From Hydrogenophaga pseudoflava (GTDB lineage Bacteria; Pseudomonadota; Gammaproteobacteria; Burkholderiales; Burkholderiaceae_C), in assembly GCF_031020795.1 (NCBI RefSeq), contig NZ_JAVHJP010000001.1:395883-459882 (forward strand): 64,000 nucleotides of DNA. The letters run 5' to 3'. Made by a program: the position numbers and the translations under genes. Below the pieces are notes generated by a model that saw only the letters and a program-made list of their open reading frames with translations, was not told where the DNA came from and ran no database searches. Of the stretch, positions 26,032 to 35,258 are shown in pieces. Numbering within the stretch: position 1 is the first letter of the stretch; each line of letters starts with the position of its first letter.

Positions 26032-26316
26032 CTACACGTCCAGCAGCGGCTTGTGCTTGATGTGCCGCGCAAAGACCTGCATGAACTGCGGATCGACGCG
26101 CGCACCCCACACCGCCAGCGAATGCCCGGCGAGCCACAGCACGACGCCCGGAATCCACAGCTGCAGGCCCAGCCCGACAGCAGCGGCCAGCGTGCCGTTG
26201 GCAATGGCCACGGTGCGCGGGGCGCCGCCCAGCAGGATCGGCTCGGTCAAAGACCGATGCAGCGGAATCTCGAACCCACGGGCGAACCCGGCCGCGAAGG
26301 TGTCCGGGGCACTCAT
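26032..26316 (-). CDS. trbD: TrbD/VirB3 family protein
   Basis: The 94-residue small inner-membrane protein opens with a polar region containing EIPLHRSLTEPILLGG, the TrbD/VirB3 signature, followed by a long hydrophobic stretch of about 40 residues that fits two short membrane segments. It lies between trbC and trbE with a 4-bp overlap with trbC. Confidence 0.9.
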   Translation of the reverse strand: MSAPDTFAAGFARGFEIPLHRSLTEPILLGGAPRTVAIANGTLAAAVGLGLQLWIPGVVLWLAGHSLAVWGARVDPQFMQVFARHIKHKPLLDV

Positions 26317-26705
26317 ACGACGGCCCCGCCGGAGAAGCTGAAGAAGCTCAGGAAGAACGAGGACGCGGCGAAAGCAATGGACAGGCCGAACACGATCTGG
26401 ATCAGCTTGCGAAACCCGCCCGACGTGTCGCCGAAGGCCAGCGTGAGACCCGTGGCGATGATGATGATCACGGCCACGATGCGCGCCACCGGCCCCTGGA
26501 TGGAATCGAGGATGGACTGCAGCGGTCCTTCCCAGGGCATCGAGGAGCCGGCGGCCTGTGCCGTGCCGGCCAGCAACAGCATCAGCGCGGCCAACAGCAG
26601 CCCTTGCCCCGCCGGGCGGGCCAGGGTGCGCAGCCGTGCCAAGCCGGACAGGTGGGGAGGCGGATTGACGGAAACACGGAAAGTAGGAATGGTCATCTGC
26701 GTCAT
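26313..26705 (-). CDS. trbC: TrbC/VirB2 family pilin subunit
   Basis: The 130-residue prepilin has a long N-terminal leader with a hydrophobic segment ending in GTAQAAGSSMPWEGPLQ (probable cleavage after AQA), then two hydrophobic helices (IVAVIIIIATGLTLAFG and the C-terminal IAFAASSFFLSFFSF). IncP TrbC is cyclised by TraF, and a traF gene is present in this element at 62314-62913, which makes the same maturation plausible. Confidence 0.9.
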   Translation of the reverse strand: MTQMTIPTFRVSVNPPPHLSGLARLRTLARPAGQGLLLAALMLLLAGTAQAAGSSMPWEGPLQSILDSIQGPVARIVAVIIIIATGLTLAFGDTSGGFRKLIQIVFGLSIAFAASSFFLSFFSFSGGAVV

Positions 26706-27766
26706 GGCAGTTCTCCAGGTGAGTCAGGGGACAGGAAAGGCGCAGCGGCGGGGGCTGCGAGGGAAACCAGCGGCAGCTCGGGAAGCTCGGGAAATGGCGC
26801 TTCCAGCGCGTCCGCCAGGTGATAGCCCGCGCCGTCGAAACCGGCGACGCGGGCGATGCTCTCGATGCGGCGCTTGCGTCCGCGCCCGGCGATGTGGATC
26901 ACCACGTTGACCGCCTCGGCGATCAGCGCACGCGGCGGGTTCATCGCCACTTCGAGGATCAGTTGTTCCAGGCGCAGCAGCGCCCCGAGCGGGGAGCCGG
27001 CATGGATGGTGGCGATGCCGCCCGGGTGGCCCGTGCCCCAGACCTTGATGAGGTCCAGCGCCTCGGGGCCGCGCACTTCGCCCACGACCACGCGATCCGG
27101 GCGCAGGCGCATGGACGAGCGCACCAGCTCCTGCATCGACACCACGCCCTGGCGCGTGCGCAGCGGCACGTGGTCGCGCGCCGCGCATTGCAGCTCGATG
27201 GTGTCTTCGAGTACCAGCACGCGGTCGCCCGTGGCGGCGATCTCGGCCAGCAGCGCATTGGCCAGCGTGGTCTTGCCCGTGCTGGTGCCGCCCGCGATCA
27301 GGATGTTGTGGCGCTCGCGCACGGCCCGCACCAGCAAACCCGCCTGATCGGCGGTCATCATTCCGTCCTCGACGTAGCGCGACAGCGGGATCACGCCCAC
27401 GGTGCGCTTGCGCAGCGCGAAGGCCGGCCCGGGCGCTGCCGGCGGCAGGATGCCCTCGAAGCGCTCGCCGGTTTCCGGCAGTTCGGCCGTCAGCAATGGC
27501 TGGCCGCGATGCACTTCCGCGCCGACGTGGGCAGCCACCAGGCGGATGATGCGTTCGCCGTCCGCCTCGGGCAGCTCCACGCCCATCGGTGCGCGGCCCG
27601 TGGAAAGCCGGTCGATCCAGAGCGTCCGGTCGGGGTTGAGCATGATTTCCACCACGTCCGGGTCTTCCAGCGCGGCGGCGAGCAGCGGTCCCATCGCGGT
27701 GCGCAGCATGCGGATGCGGCGGTCCAGCGCGGTGGCGGTGAAGGAGGACGAAGGAACGGCGCTCAT
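26702..27766 (-). CDS. trbB: TrbB/VirB11 family secretion ATPase
   Basis: The 354-residue hexameric traffic ATPase has Walker A GGTSTGKT (159-166), an Asp box LEDTIELQC, and GEVRGPEALDLIKVWGTGHPG with the His box. It energises substrate translocation and pilus assembly. Its start overlaps the RHH gene by 4 bp. Confidence 0.95.
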   Translation of the reverse strand: MSAVPSSSFTATALDRRIRMLRTAMGPLLAAALEDPDVVEIMLNPDRTLWIDRLSTGRAPMGVELPEADGERIIRLVAAHVGAEVHRGQPLLTAELPETGERFEGILPPAAPGPAFALRKRTVGVIPLSRYVEDGMMTADQAGLLVRAVRERHNILIAGGTSTGKTTLANALLAEIAATGDRVLVLEDTIELQCAARDHVPLRTRQGVVSMQELVRSSMRLRPDRVVVGEVRGPEALDLIKVWGTGHPGGIATIHAGSPLGALLRLEQLILEVAMNPPRALIAEAVNVVIHIAGRGRKRRIESIARVAGFDGAGYHLADALEAPFPELPELPLVSLAAPAAAPFLSPDSPGELP

Positions 27767-28209
27767 GAGGCGCGTTCCTGCACTTCATCCAAGCGCGAGG
27801 GATCGGGATGCAGCTCTTCCACCACGTCGCGCACCAGGCTGCGCCCGCGCAGCAGGTGACGGCCCAACTGCTCCACGAACTGCTCGAAGCGCGCCTTGCC
27901 CTGCGCGCGGGCGGCTTCCTGATGGGCATCGGGCACCGGCGTGCTCACGGTCAGGAAGTAGCGGATGAACAGCGCCAGCGTCTCGATCTGGATGTTCTGG
28001 TCGCGTTCCAGGCGCTCGGCCTGGCGGGACAGGCGATCGAGCCGCTTGGCAATGGCCGCCTCGCGCTGGTCGGCGGCATCGGGCGACAGCCAGGACGCCA
28101 AGGCCGCGGCGACGATGCTGGACTTGGACACGCCTTTCTTGGCGGCCAGTTCGTCGAGCCGCCTGGCGTGCTCGGATTGGATGAACAAGTTGAGGCGGTA
28201 TTGGCTCAT
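27763..28209 (-). CDS. Ribbon-helix-helix (CopG-like) protein in the transfer operon
   Basis: The 148-residue protein begins with an RHH DNA-binding fold (MSQYRLNLFIQSEHARRLDEL, then KKGVSKSSIVAAALASWL), followed by a coiled helical region (about 50-85) and a charged C-terminus. It sits between traG and trbB with 4-bp overlaps both sides, the usual place for this CopG family member in Tn4371-type ICEs. It could repress the transfer operon: palindromes lie just upstream of traG. That link is inferred. Confidence 0.85.
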   Translation of the reverse strand: MSQYRLNLFIQSEHARRLDELAAKKGVSKSSIVAAALASWLSPDAADQREAAIAKRLDRLSRQAERLERDQNIQIETLALFIRYFLTVSTPVPDAHQEAARAQGKARFEQFVEQLGRHLLRGRSLVRDVVEELHPDPSRLDEVQERAS

Positions 28210-30209
28210 AGGTCGATTCCGTCGTCAGGGTCGAGGGATGCCAGGCGGGCCGTGCGCTGCCGAGCCGGGTCCAACTGGCGCGGAAGGGGAAGCGGTGTGT
28301 CGTCTTCGTCATCGAGCAGCGCGAGGTCGGCTGCAGGCACGGACAGCCCGGGGTCGTAGGCGACGGTTTTGGAGAGTTCGGGTTGGCGGCGGGGACCACC
28401 GTCGTCGGCGGTGGAACCGAATCCCTGGATGGCTTCGATGTCAGGGGCCGCAGGCACAGCGGGAATCGCCAACCCGCTCCAGTCGTCAGGCCGGGCTGGC
28501 GGAACGTCGGCATAGCGCCCACAGGCGAGCGCAGGCGGCGGCAGCACGCGCTGCTTGAAATTGCTGTCCGCGTAATAGCGCAGCTTCCTGGCCTTGATCG
28601 GCGCCACGCTGGACACCATCACCACCGCCTCGTCGGGTGGCAGCTGCATCACCTCGCCGGGCGTCAGCAGCGGCCGGGCCGTCTCCTGGCGCGACACCAT
28701 CAAGTGGCCCAGCCAAGGCGCCAGCCGGTGCCCCGCATAGTTGCGCTGCGCGCGCAACTCGGTGGCCGTGCCCAGCGTTTCGGAAATGCGCTTGGCCGTG
28801 CGCTCGTCGTTGGTGGCGAACGTCACGCGCACATGGCAGTTGTCGAGGATCGAATGGTTCTGCCCATACGCCTTGTCGATCTGGTTGAGCGACTGCGCGA
28901 TAAGGAAACTGCGGATGCCATAGCCCGCCATGAAGGCCAGGGTCGTCTCGAAGAAGTCCAGCCGACCCAGCGCGGGGAACTCGTCGAGCATCAGCAGCAG
29001 CTTGTGGCGGCGCGCGATGCCATCGCTGCCGTCGAGCGATTCGGTGAGGCGCCGGCCGATCTGGTTCAAGATGAGCCGGATAAGCGGCTTGGTGCGGCTG
29101 ATGTCCGAAGGCGGCACCACCAGGTACAGCGACACAGGGGATTCGGCTGCGATCAGGTCGGCGATGCGCCAGTCGCAGCGCGAAGTGACTTCGGCCACCG
29201 TGGGATCGCGGTACAGGCCCAGGAAGGACATGGCGGTAGACAGCACGCCCGAGCGCTCGTTGTCCGACTTGTTCAGGACTTCGCGCGCCGCCGATGCGAC
29301 GACCGGATGCGGCGCATCACCGAGATGCGCCGTGGTCATCATCCGGTGCAAGGTCAACTCGAACGGGCAAGCCGGATCGGAGAGGAAATTCGCCACGCCA
29401 CGCAGCGTTTTGTCTTCGCCCGCATAGAGCACATGCAGGATGGCGCCGACCAGCAGCGCGTGGCTGGTCTTCTCCCAATGGTTGCGCTTCTCCAGCGCGC
29501 CCTCGGGGTCCACCAGAATGTCCGCGATGTTCTGCACGTCGCGCACTTCATGCGCGCCGCGCCGCACTTCCAGGAGCGGGTTGTAGGCCGCAGAGCGCGC
29601 ATCGGTCGGGTTGAACAGCAGGCAGTGCGAGAAGCGCGAGCGCCAGCCGGCGGTGATGCTCCAGTTCTCGCCCTTGATGTCGTGGATGACGGCGGACGCG
29701 GGCCAGGACAGCAGCGTCGGCACCACCAGCCCAACGCCCTTGCCCGAGCGCGTGGGCGCGAAGGTCAGGACGTGTTCCGGCCCTTCATGGCGCAGGTACT
29801 GGCAATCGTGCTGGCCGAGGAAGACGCCGGCCGGGTTTGTCAGCCCGGCCTTGCGAATGTCCTGCGCATTCGCCCAGCGCGCCGAGCCATAAGTCGTGAC
29901 CAGTTTGGACTGGCGCGAGCGCCAGATCGACATGCCGATGGCGACCACCACCGCCAGCAGGCCACTGCCGCCCGCGATGGCACCGCCCTTGTCGAAGACT
30001 TGCGGCGCATAGGCATCGAAGAAGAACCACCACTCGAACAGCCGCCAAGGGTGATAGACCGGCGTGCCCAGGAAATCGAACCAGGGCGAGCCCAGGCGCA
30101 GTTGATGGCCCAGTGCGGCGGCCGTCCATTGCGTGGCGCCCCACACACCCGCGATCACGATGCCGAACACCACGGCGATCTGACCGAACAGCACGTTCGT
30201 TCCTTGCAT
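28206..30209 (-). CDS. traG: TraG/VirD4 type IV coupling protein
   Basis: The 667-residue inner-membrane ATPase brings the relaxase-DNA complex to the secretion channel. Two N-terminal membrane segments (about 7-28 and 78-95) precede Walker A APTRSGKG (151-158); Walker B is LLLMLDEFPALGRLD, followed by the conserved MAGYGIRSFLIAQSLNQI. It is the first gene of the traG-trb operon. The ATG at 30209 is 13 bp from a perfect palindrome that could serve as an operator, and AGGAGGTTGACC stands between them as a good ribosome site. Confidence 0.95.
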   Translation of the reverse strand: MQGTNVLFGQIAVVFGIVIAGVWGATQWTAAALGHQLRLGSPWFDFLGTPVYHPWRLFEWWFFFDAYAPQVFDKGGAIAGGSGLLAVVVAIGMSIWRSRQSKLVTTYGSARWANAQDIRKAGLTNPAGVFLGQHDCQYLRHEGPEHVLTFAPTRSGKGVGLVVPTLLSWPASAVIHDIKGENWSITAGWRSRFSHCLLFNPTDARSAAYNPLLEVRRGAHEVRDVQNIADILVDPEGALEKRNHWEKTSHALLVGAILHVLYAGEDKTLRGVANFLSDPACPFELTLHRMMTTAHLGDAPHPVVASAAREVLNKSDNERSGVLSTAMSFLGLYRDPTVAEVTSRCDWRIADLIAAESPVSLYLVVPPSDISRTKPLIRLILNQIGRRLTESLDGSDGIARRHKLLLMLDEFPALGRLDFFETTLAFMAGYGIRSFLIAQSLNQIDKAYGQNHSILDNCHVRVTFATNDERTAKRISETLGTATELRAQRNYAGHRLAPWLGHLMVSRQETARPLLTPGEVMQLPPDEAVVMVSSVAPIKARKLRYYADSNFKQRVLPPPALACGRYADVPPARPDDWSGLAIPAVPAAPDIEAIQGFGSTADDGGPRRQPELSKTVAYDPGLSVPAADLALLDDEDDTPLPLPRQLDPARQRTARLASLDPDDGIDL

Positions 30210-30222
30210 TGGTCAACCTCCT

Positions 30223-30248
30223 ACTACGGCACAGGGACGTGCCGTAGT
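30223..30248. promoter_or_regulatory. Perfect palindrome upstream of traG (candidate operator or leader hairpin)
   Basis: ACTACGGCAC and its exact complement GTGCCGTAGT surround a 6-bp spacer, 13 bp upstream of the traG ATG and next to its ribosome site. Either a protein operator or an mRNA hairpin that hides the ribosome site would fit. Confidence 0.55.
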
Positions 30249-30328
30249 GCTGAGGATCAAGGCGAGCGTGCAGGCCGGTCAAAGGCCGTTATGGCGGAGA
30301 TTCAGACCCAAAAAGCCAGACTTCTTGC

Positions 30329-30376
30329 TGCGGCGTACACAATAGAAACGCCGCATGCGCGAGCGCGCTGCGGCGT
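30329..30376. promoter_or_regulatory. Three iterated TGCGGCGT boxes upstream of traG
   Basis: TGCGGCGT occurs at 30329-30336 and 30369-30376 and inverted (ACGCCGCA) at 30348-30355, that is about every 20 bp (two helical turns). The 30249-30426 stretch holds no gene, so these are candidate binding sites for a transfer regulator. Confidence 0.45.
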
Positions 30377-30426
30377 GATGAGGTAACAGGGAGAACTTTG
30401 TCGCTGCCAGGCGACGGCGAGAGGCG

Positions 30427-30654
30427 CTATTTGGATTTCTGTTCCGGCCGATCGCCGAAGAAACGCCGGTTGGCGGCTTCGGCCGAACGGCGACAGAGTT
30501 CCTCGCCGGCCTTTGCTCGGTCTTCCTTGCACAGGCGCTGGACTTCCTTGAGGCGCTCAGGATGGGCCACGAGGAAGTCCACGGTTTCCGTCGGTTGGGA
30601 TGGCCCACAGGCCGTCAGTGCGGCGACCATCAGCAGCGGCAGGAATCGGGTCAT
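30427..30654 (-). CDS. eexN: EexN/TrbK-like entry-exclusion lipoprotein
   Basis: The 75-residue product has a short lipoprotein signal peptide with the lipobox LTAC (MTRFLPLLMVAALTACGPSQ) and then the EexN-type pattern TVDFLVAHPERLKEVQRLCKED with paired cysteines. Such small lipoproteins block entry of a second related element by interfering at the recipient envelope. The start at 30654 is preferred because it gives the signal peptide; longer frames run through LysR. It follows the LysR gene by 25 bp on the same strand. Confidence 0.85.
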   Translation of the reverse strand: MTRFLPLLMVAALTACGPSQPTETVDFLVAHPERLKEVQRLCKEDRAKAGEELCRRSAEAANRRFFGDRPEQKSK

Positions 30655-30679
30655 GGCTTGGGCCCTTTCAGCAGGTGGA

Positions 30680-31594
30680 TCAGGAGTCCTCGGCGGCGCT
30701 GGAGCCATCTGCCGAATCAATGGAGGCCACTCGTGCGATGAACCGGGCCAGCATTTCGGAGGGCTCCACGTCACGGTGCAGCAGATACGTGGCCAGCATC
30801 TGCGACTTGCCCGCCAAGCGCCGGGCCACAACACCTGGCCCACGGCCGGATGCAATGTGCGCGGCGCCCGCCAAACCAAGTGCCAATCCGGCGGAGACCA
30901 AGGTCATCATCACCTCATAGGACGCCACGCGCTGGGCGATCAGTGGCTGTTGCTCGTAGCGCTGCAAAACGCGATCAACTTGGCGTGCATGGCCTTCGCA
31001 TATCGCCGGATCGCATAGCGCCAGCGGATAGCGCAACACTTCTTCCAACGGAACGTGCTTGTGGGCCAGCACAGGATGGCGAGCTGGGACCGCCACCATC
31101 AGCTCGTCTTCCCACGCAGGCCTGACCACAATGCCGTCGCCCACCTCTTCGGCCATCGAAAAGCCGACGTCATACAGGTCATCGTGCAGACCCTTGATCT
31201 GTTGGTCCAACGGCACTTCAAATAACCGAATGTCAATCTCTGGATCTTCCTCTCGGCACCGTGCCAGCAGCGTCGGCATTCGCGAGGGCGTGATGCCATC
31301 GGACAAAGCGATGCGCAACTGTCCCTGAAACCCACTGGCGGCGGACTTGACGCCGTCACACGCCTGTTTCAGAGCTTCGAAGATTCGCGGCACCCGCTCC
31401 AGGAATGCCATTCCGGCAAAGGTCAGGCGGGTGCTTCGCGTGGTTCGCGTGAACAGTTGCGCCCCGAGCTCTTCCTCTATCTCCTTGATGGTGCGCGACA
31501 AAGGGGACTGATCGATGTGCAGCTTTTCCGCTGCGCGGCCAAAGTGAAGTTCTTCGGCCACCGCTATAAAGCAACGCAAATGCCGAAGCTCCAT
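30680..31594 (-). CDS. LysR family transcriptional regulator (TraR-like position)
   Basis: The 304-residue regulator starts MELRHLRCFIAVAEELHFGRAAEKL with the winged helix-turn-helix and QSPLSRTIKEIEEELG recognition helix; the C-terminal part is a LysR substrate-binding domain. An ATG at 31606 would add four residues. In Tn4371-type ICEs a LysR gene stands next to eexN/traG, so it is probably backbone and not cargo. Here it lies only a few bases after the etfA stop on the same strand, so its transcription may now depend on cargo promoters. Its DNA targets are unknown. Confidence 0.88.
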   Translation of the reverse strand: MELRHLRCFIAVAEELHFGRAAEKLHIDQSPLSRTIKEIEEELGAQLFTRTTRSTRLTFAGMAFLERVPRIFEALKQACDGVKSAASGFQGQLRIALSDGITPSRMPTLLARCREEDPEIDIRLFEVPLDQQIKGLHDDLYDVGFSMAEEVGDGIVVRPAWEDELMVAVPARHPVLAHKHVPLEEVLRYPLALCDPAICEGHARQVDRVLQRYEQQPLIAQRVASYEVMMTLVSAGLALGLAGAAHIASGRGPGVVARRLAGKSQMLATYLLHRDVEPSEMLARFIARVASIDSADGSSAAEDS

Positions 31595-31611
31595 GGTGTA
31601 TCTCATCCAAG

Positions 31612-32544
31612 TTAAAAGGCCTTGACGAGTTCCGGCACAGCCGCGAAAAGGTCCGCCTCCAGCCCGTAGTCGGCCACGCTGAAGATCGGCGCCTCCGGGT
31701 CCTTATTGATCGCCACGATCACCTTCGAGTCCTTCATGCCCGCCAGGTGCTGGATGGCGCCCGAGATGCCGCAGGCGATGTACAGCTGCGGCGCCACGAT
31801 CTTTCCCGTCTGCCCCACCTGCAGGTCGTTGGGGGCGTAGCCCGCGTCCACCGCCGCGCGGCTGGCTCCAATGGCCGCGCCCAGCTTGTCGGCCAGGGGG
31901 GTGATGACTTCGTCGAACTTTTCCTTACTGCCCAGGGCCCGGCCACCGGAGACGATGATCTTGGCGGCGGTGAGTTCGGGGCGGTCGCTCTTGGCGATCT
32001 CGCTGCCCACGTAGCTGCTCTTGCCGGCGTCGGCGGCGGCAGCGGCGGTTTCGACGGCGGCGCTGCCACCGGTGGCGGCGGCGGCGTCAAAGCCCGTGGT
32101 GCGCACGGTGATGACCTTCACGCTGTCGGCGCTTTGCACGGTGGCGATGGCGTTGCCGGCGTAAATGGGGCGCTCGAAGGTGTCGGCGCTCACCACCTTG
32201 GTGATGTCGCTGATCTGGGCGACGTCGAGCTTGGCGGCCACGCGGGGGGCCACGTTCTTGCCGCCGGCGGTGGCGGGGAACACGATGTGGCTGTAGTTGC
32301 CGGCGATGGCCAGCACCTGGGCGGCCACGTTCTCGGCCAGGCCGTGGGCCAGGCTGGCGCCGTCGGCGTGGATGACCTTGGCAACGCCGGCGATCTGCGC
32401 GGCGGCAGCGGCTGCGCCACCAGCGTTGTGGCCGGCCACCAGCACGTGCACGTCGCCGCCGCAGGCTGCGGCTGCCGTCACGGTGTTGAGCGTCGCGCCC
32501 TTGATGGTCGCGTTGTCGTGTTCAGCGATTACGAGTACGGTCAT
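31612..32544 (-). CDS. etfA: Electron transfer flavoprotein alpha subunit
   Basis: The 310-residue FAD-binding subunit accepts electrons from acyl-CoA dehydrogenases and passes them to ETF-ubiquinone oxidoreductase. The C-terminal FAD signature is present: [41 protein letters not shown] and [16 protein letters not shown]. The alanine-rich N-terminal domain is usual for betaproteobacterial EtfA. It follows etfB by 1 bp. It is the last cargo gene before the ICE LysR gene and would serve the three acyl-CoA dehydrogenases encoded in the cargo. Confidence 0.95.
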   Translation of the reverse strand: MTVLVIAEHDNATIKGATLNTVTAAAACGGDVHVLVAGHNAGGAAAAAAQIAGVAKVIHADGASLAHGLAENVAAQVLAIAGNYSHIVFPATAGGKNVAPRVAAKLDVAQISDITKVVSADTFERPIYAGNAIATVQSADSVKVITVRTTGFDAAAATGGSAAVETAAAAADAGKSSYVGSEIAKSDRPELTAAKIIVSGGRALGSKEKFDEVITPLADKLGAAIGASRAAVDAGYAPNDLQVGQTGKIVAPQLYIACGISGAIQHLAGMKDSKVIVAINKDPEAPIFSVADYGLEADLFAAVPELVKAF

Positions 32545-32545
32545 G

Positions 32546-33295
32546 TCAGATCACCTTCGCTTCGTTCTTGAGTTTCTCGACCAGGGCGGCCACGTCGGCC
32601 ACCTTCACGCCGGCGCCGCGCTTGGCGGGTTCGCTGACCTTCAGGGTCTTCAGGCGCGGGGCCACGTCCACGCCGAGGTCTTCGGGCTTGACGGTGTCAA
32701 GCGGCTTTTTTTTGGCCTTCATGATGTTGGGCAGCGTGACGTAGCGCGGCTCGTTCAGGCGCAGGTCGGTGGTGATGACGGCGGGCAGCGAAAGCTGCAG
32801 GGTTTCCAGGCCGCCATCGACTTCGCGGGTCACGCTGGCCTTGTCGGCGGACAGCTCGACCTTGCTGGCGAACGTGGCCTGGGGCAGGTCGGCCAAGGCC
32901 GCCAGCATCTGGCCGGTCTGGTTGGCGTCGTCGTCGATGGCCTGCTTGCCCAGGATCACCAGCGATGGCTGTTCCTTGTCGACCAGGGCCTTCAGGAGCT
33001 TGGCCACGGCCAGGGGCTGCAGGTCGGCATCGGTCTCCACCAGGATGGCGCGGTCGGCGCCGATGGCCATGGCGGTGCGCAGGGTTTCCTGGCACTGGGC
33101 CACGCCGCAGCTGACGGCGATGACTTCGGTCACCAAGCCTTTTTCCTTCAGGCGCACGGCTTCTTCGACGGCGATTTCGTCGAAGGGGTTCATGCTCATC
33201 TTGACATTGGCGATGTCCACGCCGCTGCCATCGCTCTTGACGCGGACCTTGACGTTGTAGTCAACCACCCGCTTGACGGGAACCAGGATTTTCAT
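32546..33295 (-). CDS. etfB: Electron transfer flavoprotein beta subunit
   Basis: The 249-residue AMP-binding subunit of ETF begins [18 protein letters not shown], and has VEEAVRLKE, the recognition-loop region and [31 protein letters not shown] at 33295 is the family start and follows an AAGGAAA ribosome site. It is between an acyl-CoA dehydrogenase gene (24 bp upstream) and etfA. Chromosomal copies usually also exist, so this is probably an extra, cargo-dedicated set. Confidence 0.95.
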   Translation of the reverse strand: MKILVPVKRVVDYNVKVRVKSDGSGVDIANVKMSMNPFDEIAVEEAVRLKEKGLVTEVIAVSCGVAQCQETLRTAMAIGADRAILVETDADLQPLAVAKLLKALVDKEQPSLVILGKQAIDDDANQTGQMLAALADLPQATFASKVELSADKASVTREVDGGLETLQLSLPAVITTDLRLNEPRYVTLPNIMKAKKKPLDTVKPEDLGVDVAPRLKTLKVSEPAKRGAGVKVADVAALVEKLKNEAKVI

Positions 33296-33319
33296 GGGAG
33301 GGTTTCCTTTCAGGATCAT

Positions 33320-35101
33320 TCAGAGTTGATCGTCCGCCAGGGCCAGCGTGCTGGCGGCGCCGCCCGTGACGATGTCGCGCAGCATCGGCGCCTGCACCAG
33401 GACATGCGCCGCGTAGTGGCTGGCCGTGGCACGCTTGGCGCCGAGAAAGCTAGCATCGCCCGATCTCGCCGCGAGTTGCGCAGTGGCGGCTTCGGCCATG
33501 CGCGCCGACAGCCAGCCGCCGATCACCGTGCCCGCCAGCCGCAAGAAGGGCACGGCGCCCGCCGCGCACTGCGCTGGTTGGTCGTCGTGGGCCAGCAGCC
33601 AGTCGGCCGCACCCCCCAGCGCACGCGCCGAAGCCGCTAACACGCCGCCGATCTGCGCCAGCGCGGCATCGGGCATCTCGACCAACCGGCGCGCATCGCC
33701 GTCGATGCGGCCCAACAGCGCCTTCAGCGTGCGCCCGCCCTCTCGCGCCAGCTTGCGGCCAATCAGGTCGTTTGCCTGGATGCCCGTGGTGCCTTCGTAG
33801 ATGGTCGTGATGCGCGCGTCGCGCAAGTGCTGTGAAGCGCCGGTTTCCTCGACATAGCCCATGCCGCCATGCACCTGCACACCATCGGACGTGATGCCCT
33901 GTGCGCTGTCGGTGCACCAGCCCTTGACCACCGGGATCAGCAGGCCGACCAGGGCCAGTGCCTGCTCGCGCTCTTGCGCGTCGGCGTGGCCTGCGGCGCG
34001 GTCCATCTGGCCGGCGCAGAAATAGGCCAATGCGCGCATGGCCTCGGTGCGGGCCTTCATGTCCATCAGCATGCGCCGCACGTCCGGGTGGCCTGCGATG
34101 GTGGTGCTGGCCCTGAGCAGCGGCTTGCCCTGCACCCGCTCCAGCGCGTAGGCGCGTGCGCGCTGGTAGGCGCGCTCGGAAATGCCCACGCCTTCCAGAC
34201 CGACGTTCAGCCGTGCGTGGTTCATCATGGTGAACATGCAGGCCAGCCCCTGGTTCGGCTCGCCGACCAGATAGCCGATGGCGCCGCCGCCATCGCCGAA
34301 GCTCATCGACGCCGTAGGACTGCCGTGGATGCCCATCTTGTGTTCGATGGAGGTACAGGTCAAATCGTTGTGTTCGCCCAGGGAGCCGTCGTCGTTGACC
34401 AGGTACTTCGGACACAGGAACAGCGAGATGCCTTTCACGCCGGGCGGTGCATCGGGCAGGCGCGCCAGCACGAGGTGGACGATGTTCTCGGCCATGTCGT
34501 GCTCGCCCCAGGTGATGAAGATCTTGTTGCCGCTGACGCGGTAGTGGTCGCCCTCGGGCACGGCGCGGCTGCGCAGCGCGGCTAGGTCGGAGCCTGCCTG
34601 GGGCTCGGTGAGGTTCATGGTGCCCGTCCAGCGGCCCTCGACCATGGGCTCCAGGAAGCGGTGCTTGAGTGCGTCGCTGCCATGGTGCGCAATGGCTTCC
34701 ACCGCGCCCAGCGTGAGCATCTGGCACAGGCTGAACGCGAGGTTGGACGACTTCCACATCTCCAGCACGGCTGTGGACACCAGCGTGGGCAGGCCCTGGC
34801 CGCCCCATTCGGTGGCAGCGGGCATGCCGTTCCAGCCGTTCTCGCAGAAGCTGGCCCAGGCTTCGCGAAAGCCATCGGCTGGCGTGACCTGGCCGTCGTG
34901 CCAGCGCGCGCCCTGCACGTCGCCGGTGCGGTTCAGCGGATCAAGCACGCCGGCGGCGTAGTGGGCAGCCTCCTGCAGGATGGCCTCGACCAGGTCGGGC
35001 GTGGTTTCTTCATGGCCCGGCTGGGCACAGATCGCATCCAGGCCTCCGACTTCCTTCATCGTGAACAGCATGTCGCGCAAGGGCGCGGCGTAGGTAGACA
35101 T
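33320..35101 (-). CDS. Acyl-CoA dehydrogenase, large (AidB/DmdC-like) class
   Basis: The 593-residue FAD enzyme belongs to the longer class with an N-terminal extension (YAAPLRDMLFTMKEVGGL) and a C-terminal extra helical domain. FAD/substrate segments are NLTEPQAGSDLAALRSRA, then FITWGEHDMAENI, IEHKMGIHGSPTASMSF, and the catalytic region IYEGTTGIQANDLIGRKL with the base Glu. Members are annotated as 3-methylmercaptopropionyl-CoA (DmdC) or general acyl-CoA dehydrogenases; the substrate is not decided by sequence. It is followed by etfB. Its first 12 codons are nearly the same as those of the nitroreductase gene upstream. Confidence 0.92.
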   Translation of the reverse strand: MSTYAAPLRDMLFTMKEVGGLDAICAQPGHEETTPDLVEAILQEAAHYAAGVLDPLNRTGDVQGARWHDGQVTPADGFREAWASFCENGWNGMPAATEWGGQGLPTLVSTAVLEMWKSSNLAFSLCQMLTLGAVEAIAHHGSDALKHRFLEPMVEGRWTGTMNLTEPQAGSDLAALRSRAVPEGDHYRVSGNKIFITWGEHDMAENIVHLVLARLPDAPPGVKGISLFLCPKYLVNDDGSLGEHNDLTCTSIEHKMGIHGSPTASMSFGDGGGAIGYLVGEPNQGLACMFTMMNHARLNVGLEGVGISERAYQRARAYALERVQGKPLLRASTTIAGHPDVRRMLMDMKARTEAMRALAYFCAGQMDRAAGHADAQEREQALALVGLLIPVVKGWCTDSAQGITSDGVQVHGGMGYVEETGASQHLRDARITTIYEGTTGIQANDLIGRKLAREGGRTLKALLGRIDGDARRLVEMPDAALAQIGGVLAASARALGGAADWLLAHDDQPAQCAAGAVPFLRLAGTVIGGWLSARMAEAATAQLAARSGDASFLGAKRATASHYAAHVLVQAPMLRDIVTGGAASTLALADDQL

Positions 35102-35258
35102 TGCTTACTCCTCTTTGTGGGTTCAACCCGTCAGCCCCATAGGGCATACATCCATGCATGACCCTACCCATCAGGACAAGGCCCGGTCGATCAACCGCTT
35201 CAGGGCGGCTGAATTTCTCAGGCGGCTTACGACGCGATTAGTTGGTATGACAAGATTT

